Shown here in pieces: positions 5,608 through 11,148 of a DNA stretch of 11,148 bases. Below the pieces are notes generated by a model. That model saw only the letters and a program-made list of their open reading frames with translations, searched no databases and was not told the DNA's origin. The stretch's first letter is position 1. Each line of letters starts with the position of its first letter. Both the position numbers and the translations under genes were made by a program. Origin of the DNA: Terriglobia bacterium (lineage in GTDB: Bacteria > Acidobacteriota > Terriglobia > UBA7540); contig JASHSC010000081.1 in assembly GCA_030036915.1 (NCBI GenBank), positions 1 to 11,148 on the forward strand. Direction: 5' to 3'.

Positions 5608-7599
5608 ATGATCCAACTTTCCTCAGCGGGAAAAAGATTCGGTCCCAAAATATTGTTTGAATCGCTGGACTGGCTGATCACGCCGCGCGATCGAGTGGGC
5701 CTGGTGGGCGCGAACGGGACGGGCAAAACCACTCTGCTCAAGGTCCTGGCGCGTCTAGAGCCGCTTGATTACGGGGAAGTTATTTTTTCGAAAGGAGTCA
5801 CTGCCGGCTATCTGCCACAGGACGGCCTGACGCTTGCCGGACGCACTGTCCTGGCGGAGTGCATGTCCGTATTCGGTGACTTGCTCTCTATGGAGCAGGA
5901 GATGGAAACCCTGATGGCGAAAATGGGTGAATTGGACCCTGCCGGAGCGGAGTACCAGCAGGTCGCCGAGCGCTTCCATGCCATCGACACGGAATTTCAG
6001 CATCGCGATGGATACTCGCTTGAAGCGCAGGCGGGAATGGTGCTGGGAGGGCTGGGATTCCCACCATCCGAGTGGCATCGCCGCACGGAGGAATTTTCAG
6101 GTGGATGGCAGATGCGCATCGCCCTCGCCAAACTGCTCCTCGAAAAGCCAAATTTGTTGCTGCTCGATGAGCCGACCAACCATCTGGATCTCGAGGCCCG
6201 CAATTGGCTGGAAGAGTACTTGCACGATTATCCCCATGCCTGCGTCCTCATCTCGCACGACCGGTATTTTCTGGATGTCACTGTCAAGAAGATCGTTGAA
6301 ATCTGGAATCAGACGATCCATTTCTACACGGGAAACTACGAGAAATACCTCACGGAAAAGACCGCGCGCAGGACCCAAATCGAGGCGGCCTACCAAAACC
6401 AGCAGGAGCGAATCCAGCAGCTCGAAGTTTTCATTAACCGTTTCCGCTATACGGCCACCAAGGCCAAGCAGGTGCAGAGCCGCATCAAGGAACTCGAACG
6501 TATGGAGCGAATCGAGATTCCGAAGGAAGAAAAGGCAATTCATTTCACGTTTCCGCAGCCCAAGGCGAGCGGCCGGCGAGTGGCAGAATTTCAAGGCGTA
6601 GCCAAGAATTATGGATCAAAGCAGGTGTTCCGCGAAGTGAGCTTCACGATCGATCGCGGCGATCGTGTGGCGCTGGTCGGGGCAAACGGTGCGGGAAAAT
6701 CGACCCTCATCAAGCTGCTCGCCGGCATCGAACCGCTGACCGCAGGGGAATTCAAGCTTGGCCACAACGTCGAGGCGGATTACTTCGCCCAGGACCAGTA
6801 CAAAGCGCTCGATCCGGAAGTTCGCCTACTCGATGACCTGACGCGCGCCGCGCCCATGGCCTTGAGCACGCAGACGGAGTTACGCAGCCTGTTGGGGTGC
6901 TTCCTGTTTACAGAAGACGATGTCTTCAAGCGCATTCGCGTGCTTTCCGGCGGTGAGCGCAATCGCTATGCGCTGGCACGGATGCTCCTGCGGCCCTCCA
7001 ACTTCCTTCTGCTTGATGAACCCACCAACCACCTCGATCTGCGCGCCAAGGACGTTCTGCTGGAAGCCCTGGAAAACTACTCCGGCACGGTGGTGTTTGT
7101 CTCTCACGACCGCTACTTTATCGACAAGCTTGCTACGCGCGTTTTTGAAATTGGCGGGGGTGCGGTGAATGTCTTTCCCGGCAACTATGAGGATTATTTG
7201 TGGCGCAAGGAGGGGAAACAAATTGACCTTACCCTGCCCGGCACGAGGGATCTGGTGGCGGAACGCGCAATGGAGCACGACGTCCATCGGGAATCGCGCG
7301 AGGAGGCCAAGAGGGGAGTCGTGGCTGTTTCAAAAACGAAGCGCCTTAATCCCCTGCGCCTTCGTCAGATGAAAGATCGTTGCCGCGAAATTGAGGAGCA
7401 GGTGGCGCGTCGTGAGGCAGAAATCGAAGGTTATGGTCAGGAATCCGGGCATTTCAAAAGCGTGGATGAGAGTGTGCGGCTCGCCAAACTCATCGAACAG
7501 GGGCGCGAGGAAATCGCCGGATTGATGCGCGAGTGGGAAGAAACTTCCAAAGTGGTTGAGGAACAGGAAGGCGAATCGGGTTCGGGAGCGGGCGATTAA
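5608..7599 (+). CDS. ABC-F family ATPase (YheS/Uup-like, ribosome-associated)
   Basis: A 663-residue soluble protein with two tandem ABC ATPase domains and no membrane segment, the mark of ABC-F proteins, which act on the ribosome during translation or confer target protection. First domain: Walker A GANGTGKTT (34-42), signature SGGWQ (164-168), Walker B ending D187-E188 in DEPTNHLD. Second domain: Walker A GANGAGKST (358-366), signature SGGER (447-451), Walker B D470-E471. Between them a charged helical linker (about 250-315; TATKAKQVQSRIKELERM) matches the P-site tRNA interaction motif region. A long charged coiled coil (about 570-655) ends the chain, as in Uup/YheS relatives. The ATG at 5608 gives the expected N-terminus (MIQLSS...); the SD is weak (GGAAGA, 11 bases away). 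Both sites keep catalytic Glu, so it should hydrolyse ATP. A housekeeping role is likelier than resistance. I see no clear promoter in the gap shared with the MEDS gene. Confidence 0.93.
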   Translation: MIQLSSAGKRFGPKILFESLDWLITPRDRVGLVGANGTGKTTLLKVLARLEPLDYGEVIFSKGVTAGYLPQDGLTLAGRTVLAECMSVFGDLLSMEQEMETLMAKMGELDPAGAEYQQVAERFHAIDTEFQHRDGYSLEAQAGMVLGGLGFPPSEWHRRTEEFSGGWQMRIALAKLLLEKPNLLLLDEPTNHLDLEARNWLEEYLHDYPHACVLISHDRYFLDVTVKKIVEIWNQTIHFYTGNYEKYLTEKTARRTQIEAAYQNQQERIQQLEVFINRFRYTATKAKQVQSRIKELERMERIEIPKEEKAIHFTFPQPKASGRRVAEFQGVAKNYGSKQVFREVSFTIDRGDRVALVGANGAGKSTLIKLLAGIEPLTAGEFKLGHNVEADYFAQDQYKALDPEVRLLDDLTRAAPMALSTQTELRSLLGCFLFTEDDVFKRIRVLSGGERNRYALARMLLRPSNFLLLDEPTNHLDLRAKDVLLEALENYSGTVVFVSHDRYFIDKLATRVFEIGGGAVNVFPGNYEDYLWRKEGKQIDLTLPGTRDLVAERAMEHDVHRESREEAKRGVVAVSKTKRLNPLRLRQMKDRCREIEEQVARREAEIEGYGQESGHFKSVDESVRLAKLIEQGREEIAGLMREWEETSKVVEEQEGESGSGAGD

Positions 7600-7715
7600 T
7601 ACGCTTAACCTGGGGACTGGCCTTGTCTCTCCTTAAGCCCGGATGGAGATTGTCAGTGGCTCTCGAACGGCCTATGCATGCGGGATGTCGCAACGAATCG
7701 CTTGGAAACTGAGTG

Positions 7716-7721
7716 GATAAT
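7716..7721 (+). promoter_or_regulatory. Candidate -10 element for the rhomboid gene
   Basis: GATAAT (5 of 6 to consensus) lies 50 bases ahead of the ATG at 7772, but no good -35 is found at 16-18 bases. A start near 7728 would leave a leader of about 44 bases and would make the upstream TTG (7730) unusable as a start codon. Confidence 0.22.
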
Positions 7722-7771
7722 TTTGTCAATTGCTGCTTCGTGGGAGAAAGCTCGCACTCAAGTTTGAATTC

Positions 7772-9217
7772 ATGGCCGACCAATTCCCATCCCTTCATGC
7801 CGCACCCCAATATTCCAATGTTACCCCGCGCCGCCTCTGGCCTATCGCTACGCTGACTCTTCTTGCTCTCAATTTCATAGTTTTCGGCCTGGAGATTCGC
7901 GCCGGGGGATTCAATGACGCACAAGTTCTCCTCAACCTTGGCGCTTCTTACGGACCCTACATGCGGCGAGGTGAATACTGGCGTCTGGTCATGCCCATCT
8001 TCCTGCATGGCGGCTGGTCTCACATCCTGGGGAACAGCTTCGTACTCTTCGTTCTGGGACCCATTCTGGAGAGAGTCTATGGCTACGGACGCTTTACCAC
8101 CATCTATGTTGCGTCCGGCGTGGGCGGCGCACTCCTTTCGGCCACTGTTTCGAGAAATATCTCTGTGGGAGCTTCCGGGGCGGTGATGGGAATTGCGGGA
8201 GCGATTCTCGTCGCCGGGTATGTTCATCGTGAACTCATTCCCCGGCGCTGGGCGCGCGCGTTGGGCGTGCGGATCCTCCCTTTTATCCTGGTGGTTCTCG
8301 TCTCGGGGCTCAAGACTACCGGCGTGGACAATTGGGGCCACTTGGGGGGATTGGCCACCGGGGCGCTTCTCGCATTCGTCATTCGGCCTCCGCAGCCTGA
8401 CCTTATGCTCGGCGCATTTTCCGAACCCCCGTCGCAGGCCATCGTGATCTTGCCGCTGGCGATCGTGATCCTCGCCATGGCAGCAACAGCTCGCCATTAT
8501 CGGACGATTCAGACGATGGACCGGCTGCTGGTAGAAGGTGAGCGATTCGAGTCCACCCGGCAATACGATCGTGAGTTTCAGAGCTTCCAGCAAGCTGTGA
8601 AGCTGGTCCCGCACGAGGAAGAGCCCCATGAAGAATTGGGAAACTATTACCTGTCGCAGAAGCAATACGACCAGGCTATTGATGAATTTCAACAAGCCGT
8701 CCGACTCACGGAAGGGGATGACCACTCCCGACTGGGTCTCGCGTTGGCCTACCAGTTGAAGGGTGATCCCCAAAAAGCTCAGCAGATTTTTGAAGATGTA
8801 CTCGGAAAGTACCCCCAAACTGCCGAGGGCCGGGAACTGCTCGCTGCCAACGAGGTGATGCTGGCGGATATGTATGCTCAGCACAAACTCTATGCGAATG
8901 CCATCAAAGCCTACCAGCAGGCACTCCGGATTGCGCCGGACCTGGCCGTGGCGCATAACAACCTGGCATGGCTTTATGCCGCTTGCGACGATCAAAATTT
9001 TCGCGCTCCCAAGGCCGCGCTGGCCCATGCGGAGCGTGCCGTTGAGCTGTCGCAATGGAAGGAAGGAGAATTCATCGACACCCTGGCGGAAGCCTACTAT
9101 GCGAACGGTGACTTTCAGCGAGCGGTGGAAATTCAAAAGAAAGCGCTGGCACTCCTTCCCGATAACCCGGAACTGCTAGAGCACATGGCTCGCTATCGGA
9201 AGGCCGCGGAAATTTGA
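7772..9217 (+). CDS. Rhomboid-family intramembrane serine protease with C-terminal TPR repeats
   Basis: A predicted inner-membrane protease of 481 residues. The rhomboid core (about 20-205) has the WR motif (W70-R71), HGGWSHILGN with H79, H84 and N88, the catalytic serine S135 in GASG, and the catalytic histidine H190 in GHLGG, so the Ser-His dyad is intact. A further hydrophobic helix (about 222-238) gives a 6+1 topology and leads to roughly five TPR-like helix pairs (about 245-481) with motifs such as LGNYYLSQKQYDQAIDEFQQA and LAWLYA. The layout resembles Bacillus YqgP/GluP, which also joins a rhomboid to TPRs, though GluP has an extra N-terminal domain absent here. The TPRs probably present or recruit substrates. 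Start: ATG at 7772 is preferred over an in-frame TTG at 7730 (14 extra residues unlike the family); neither has a clear SD. The gene follows ABC-F on the same strand with a 172-base gap, so it may have its own promoter. Confidence 0.9.
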   Translation: MADQFPSLHAAPQYSNVTPRRLWPIATLTLLALNFIVFGLEIRAGGFNDAQVLLNLGASYGPYMRRGEYWRLVMPIFLHGGWSHILGNSFVLFVLGPILERVYGYGRFTTIYVASGVGGALLSATVSRNISVGASGAVMGIAGAILVAGYVHRELIPRRWARALGVRILPFILVVLVSGLKTTGVDNWGHLGGLATGALLAFVIRPPQPDLMLGAFSEPPSQAIVILPLAIVILAMAATARHYRTIQTMDRLLVEGERFESTRQYDREFQSFQQAVKLVPHEEEPHEELGNYYLSQKQYDQAIDEFQQAVRLTEGDDHSRLGLALAYQLKGDPQKAQQIFEDVLGKYPQTAEGRELLAANEVMLADMYAQHKLYANAIKAYQQALRIAPDLAVAHNNLAWLYAACDDQNFRAPKAALAHAERAVELSQWKEGEFIDTLAEAYYANGDFQRAVEIQKKALALLPDNPELLEHMARYRKAAEI

Positions 9218-9220
9218 GCG

Positions 9221-9246
9221 AGGAGCGGCGGTTTCAATCGCTTCCT
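9221..9246. terminator. Weak hairpin between convergent genes
   Basis: AGGAGCG (9221-9227) can pair with CGCTTCCT (9239-9246), a 7-bp stem with one bulged T and an 11-base loop, in the 50-base gap between the convergent rhomboid and mutM genes. No T-run follows on either strand, so it is only a possible bidirectional stop signal. Confidence 0.2.
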
Positions 9247-9267
9247 AAACCTTGGTTGGCCGTCCAT

Positions 9268-10146
9268 CTAATGAGAGGCTGATTTTCTTGGTCCCCGCAT
9301 TTTGGCCGTAACATGCGGGCGGACTTGGCAGCGGGGGCAAAAATGGCTGCTGCGTCCGGCAATGACGATGCGCCGGATGGCCTGGCCGCAGCGGCAGCAA
9401 GGTTCGCCGGTGTGCTGATACACGCGCAGTTTCTTGAGAAATGCTCCGGGCTTCCCTTCCAGGTTGATATAATCGCTGAACGTTGTGCCGCCCAGATTCA
9501 CCGCCCGCCTAAGCACATTGCGGATGGCTCTAAAAAGCAGGCGAGCCTTGTCCGCCGAGACGCGGTCGGGCTGGGAAAGGGGATGGATGCGTGCTTCGAA
9601 CAATGCTTCATCGGCGTAGATGTTTCCGAGCCCCGACACCAGGTTCTGGTTCATCAGCCAACTCTTGATGGCGCCCTTGCGACCGCGCATTGCAGCCAGG
9701 AATTCAAGTTCGGTTACACGCTGAGCATCGGGGCCAAGCGCGCCGAAAACTTTTTCGAGTTCCTGTGGTGTCAGGGACCGCAACCTGCCGAAGCGCCGGA
9801 TGTCGCGGAACCTTAGCTCCTCATGACCATCGTCAAAGGTCATGAGGACGTGCGTGTGCGATTCGATGGGCGTTTCTCGCGGAACGACCGTAAGTTGACC
9901 GGTCATTCCCAGGCGGACCAGGAGAAAACGCGGCGCGGCGCCGCCTTCCGCCGACAGCTCGACGGCAATTGCCTTGCCCTTGCGCGAGACGTTGGTCATC
10001 GTGCGGCCCGCGAGCGTGGACGCGAATACATCCGGCGACCCTCCGATCACCGATGCGTGGCGCACCTCCACGGCCACGATGCGCCGTCCGAGCGCGTGCT
10101 GCCGCAGGCCCTGGGCCACGGTTTCAACTTCCGGTAGCTCTGGCAT
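9268..10146 (-). CDS. mutM: Formamidopyrimidine-DNA glycosylase / AP lyase (Fpg)
   Basis: Base-excision repair enzyme that removes 8-oxoguanine and ring-opened purines and cuts the abasic site. All hallmarks are visible in 292 residues, against about 270 usual. The N-terminus is MPELPEVET, with P2 as the Schiff-base nucleophile and E3 as the acid. K58 in SRKGKAI corresponds to E. coli Lys57. The helix-two-turn-helix region reads LMNQNLVSGLGNIYADEALF. The C-terminal zinc finger has the pattern CxxC...CxxC, with the conserved Arg in AGRSSHFCPRC. About 15 extra basic residues follow the finger. The retained N-terminal Pro requires start-Met removal, so the ATG at 10146 is certain despite no obvious SD. 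It is convergent with the rhomboid gene and 128 bases downstream of the Rieske gene, with its own candidate promoter. Confidence 0.97.
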   Translation of the reverse strand: MPELPEVETVAQGLRQHALGRRIVAVEVRHASVIGGSPDVFASTLAGRTMTNVSRKGKAIAVELSAEGGAAPRFLLVRLGMTGQLTVVPRETPIESHTHVLMTFDDGHEELRFRDIRRFGRLRSLTPQELEKVFGALGPDAQRVTELEFLAAMRGRKGAIKSWLMNQNLVSGLGNIYADEALFEARIHPLSQPDRVSADKARLLFRAIRNVLRRAVNLGGTTFSDYINLEGKPGAFLKKLRVYQHTGEPCCRCGQAIRRIVIAGRSSHFCPRCQVRPHVTAKMRGPRKSASH

Positions 10147-10235
10147 TGGTGATAGGTGATTGCTTTCGCGTGATTTCGGAATTCAGGGAAATGTTTTCTG
10201 CGTGTGACGCTCTTGAGATTTCTGAAGAGTCGCCG

Positions 10236-10263
10236 ATTATCTATTGCAATCACACAGTTTCGA
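10236..10263 (-). promoter_or_regulatory. Candidate promoter for mutM
   Basis: On the minus strand TCGAAA (10263-10258, 4 of 6 to TTGACA) and GATAAT (10241-10236, 5 of 6 to TATAAT) stand 16 bases apart, just after the Rieske stop codon. The implied leader to the mutM ATG is about 80 bases. Plausible but not strong. Confidence 0.35.
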
Positions 10264-10274
10264 TCCTGCTCAAA

Positions 10275-10580
10275 TCAGACTTCCACTTTGATGTCGGTTC
10301 CTTCGACCTCAACAGGGTAGGTGGCTAGTTTGATCGAGCTCATGCCCACTTTTTCACCTGTGCAGACGTTGTACTCCCACATGTGCCAAGGGCAGGTGAC
10401 GACTTCGCCCTCCAGCATGCCTTCGCCGAGAGGTCCACCCTGATGAAGACAGGTGTTGTCTGTTGCGTAAATCTTCCCCGCGACGTTGTACAGGGCGATG
10501 GACTTACCGTTTGCCTCGACGGTCAATGCTGTTCCCGGCTTCAAGTCTGAAAGGCTCGCGACCTTTACAAAGTTTGCCAT
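10275..10580 (-). CDS. Small Rieske [2Fe-2S] ferredoxin
   Basis: A 101-residue soluble electron carrier. It has both Rieske ligand pairs: C44 and H46 in NTCLHQGGPLGEG, and C63 and H66 in VTCPWHMWEYNVCTG. The chain is a single Rieske domain without a signal peptide, membrane anchor or oxygenase catalytic domain. It therefore belongs with Rieske-type ferredoxins and NirD-like small subunits, not with cytochrome bc1 Rieske proteins. The Cys pair that stabilises bc1 Rieske clusters by a disulfide is absent. The ATG at 10580 has a good SD (GAGGAG, about 5 bases spacing). It lies 105 bases after nuoB and 128 bases before mutM on the same strand. The partner enzyme cannot be named; no oxygenase or nitrite reductase gene is visible nearby. 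Confidence 0.92.
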   Translation of the reverse strand: MANFVKVASLSDLKPGTALTVEANGKSIALYNVAGKIYATDNTCLHQGGPLGEGMLEGEVVTCPWHMWEYNVCTGEKVGMSSIKLATYPVEVEGTDIKVEV

Positions 10581-10592
10581 GGGATCTCCTCA

Positions 10593-10622
10593 GAGGCTGA
10601 CAGCCAGGAGCCCTCCAGCCTC
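10593..10622 (-). promoter_or_regulatory. Inverted repeat just upstream of the Rieske ribosome-binding site
   Basis: On the minus strand GAGGCTG (10622-10616) and CAGCCTC (10599-10593) form a perfect 7-bp stem around 16 bases. Inside it, GGAG-GG-CTCC can form a smaller competing hairpin. It ends a few bases before the SD of the Rieske gene. It might shape translation or protect the 5' end; no T-run follows, so it is not a typical terminator. Confidence 0.3.
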
Positions 10623-10685
10623 CTCATGCTTTGGGCTGTAAGCTGTGAAATGTTTTTCTTGCGAACGAGCGCAGGAAAAGTCGCC

Positions 10686-11148
10686 CTAACCGAGCTGAAC
10701 GAGTTCCGGCGTTCCTGCCTTTCCGATGTGAATGGACCGTTTGAACTCGTCGATCATGCTTGAATCCAGGCGAACATCCGTGGGCCGCTTGCCCAGTGAC
10801 ATGCCGTCAATCTTCTCCTGCAACCGAAGAAGAGCGTAGAAGAGGTTTTCCGGGCGCGGCGGGCACCCCACCACGTAGACGTCCACGGGCACGATCTTGT
10901 CAACACCCTGCAAAACGGCGTAAGTGTTGAACGGTCCACCCACGCTGGAACAAGCTCCCATGGAGATGCACCACTTGGGGTCGGGCATCTGTTCCCAAAT
11001 GCGTTTGACCACCGGCGCCATCTTCAGCGTCACCGTTCCGGCCACGATCATCAGATCTGCCTGGCGAGGGCTGGGGCGAAAGACCTCCGCGCCGAAGCGC
11101 GCCATGTCAAAACGCGATGTGGTGGACGCGATCATTTCAATCGCGCAG
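10686..11148 (-). CDS. nuoB: NADH-quinone oxidoreductase subunit B (complex I), 5' end outside window
   Basis: Peripheral-arm subunit of respiratory complex I that carries the terminal [4Fe-4S] cluster N2, passing electrons to quinone. The visible 153 residues begin with CAIEMIAS, i.e. within the family's tandem-Cys CCAIEM motif. They continue with RFDMARFGAEVFRPSPRQAD, the highly conserved GTVTLKMAPVVKRIWEQMP, GACSS and VGCPPRPE. The cluster Cys ligands seen are the first visible residue, the Cys of GACSS and the Cys of GCPPRP; the other tandem Cys lies beyond the edge. Any internal ATG start (11135) would remove a ligand, so the true start is outside. About 35 residues follow the conserved core at the C-terminus. 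nuoC would usually come next, but here a Rieske ferredoxin gene follows after 105 bases. Confidence 0.96.
   Translation of the reverse strand, partial: CAIEMIASTTSRFDMARFGAEVFRPSPRQADLMIVAGTVTLKMAPVVKRIWEQMPDPKWCISMGACSSVGGPFNTYAVLQGVDKIVPVDVYVVGCPPRPENLFYALLRLQEKIDGMSLGKRPTDVRLDSSMIDEFKRSIHIGKAGTPELVQLG

Noticed and set aside
7730..7771. TTG start adding 14 residues to the rhomboid protein
   Set aside because: No SD at a suitable distance and a basic, non-family N-terminus; the candidate -10 would put transcription start almost on this codon.
7490..9136. 548-codon open frame on the minus strand opposite the ABC-F end and the rhomboid gene
   Set aside because: It lies antisense to two well-supported genes, shows no recognisable domain and has the Arg/His/Gly-rich look of a reversed GC-rich coding frame.
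10686..11135. Complete 149-residue NuoB starting at the ATG at 11135
   Set aside because: The frame continues to the window edge and encodes the conserved CAIE just before that Met, including a cluster N2 ligand.
1..11148. tRNA, rRNA, CRISPR array, insertion sequence, phage or toxin-antitoxin module
   Set aside because: No tRNA-like arms with a GGTTCGA-type loop, no spaced direct repeats, no transposase or integrase motifs and no small paired genes were seen on reading both strands.

Overview
The window reads as an ordinary, gene-dense bacterial chromosome segment, estimated by eye at mid-to-high 50s % GC. It carries nine genes and no sign of plasmid, phage, transposon, CRISPR or RNA genes. 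It may be a whole contig: the last gene runs off the right edge, and the first breaks off 31 bases from the left edge. No single gene fixes the taxon. A monofunctional aspartokinase with ThrA-like ACT domains, a stand-alone MEDS protein, a rhomboid-TPR fusion and several TTG or weak-SD starts would suit a free-living Gram-negative of the Verrucomicrobiota/PVC or Acidobacteriota type. That placement is inference only.

Left third (32-4487, all minus strand, read from right to left): a LysR-type regulator, aspartate kinase (lysC), threonine synthase (thrC), and the N-terminal part of phosphoenolpyruvate carboxylase (ppc). Gaps are tens of bases, so they look like one transcription unit. The metabolic logic is clear: PEP carboxylase makes oxaloacetate (hence aspartate), aspartokinase commits aspartate to the Thr/Lys/Met family, and threonine synthase ends the threonine branch. 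The ppc reading frame stops after 188 codons at a conserved part of the enzyme, so it is a nonsense-disrupted gene or a contig-end sequence error.

Middle (4541-9217): a stand-alone MEDS-domain sensor protein on the minus strand, with a very good sigma70-type promoter and a strong Shine-Dalgarno before a TTG start. It is divergent from an ABC-F ATPase on the plus strand. The ABC-F gene is followed on the same strand by a membrane rhomboid protease with a C-terminal TPR array.

Right part (9268-11148, all minus strand): formamidopyrimidine-DNA glycosylase (mutM), a small Rieske [2Fe-2S] ferredoxin, and NADH-quinone oxidoreductase subunit B (nuoB), whose start lies outside the window. nuoB is followed by the Rieske gene rather than by the usual nuoC.

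I found no convincing undescribed system. The points most worth a second look are the broken ppc, alternative inverted repeats between lysC and thrC, the MEDS promoter/leader region, the rhomboid-TPR fusion and the unusual nuoB neighbourhood.
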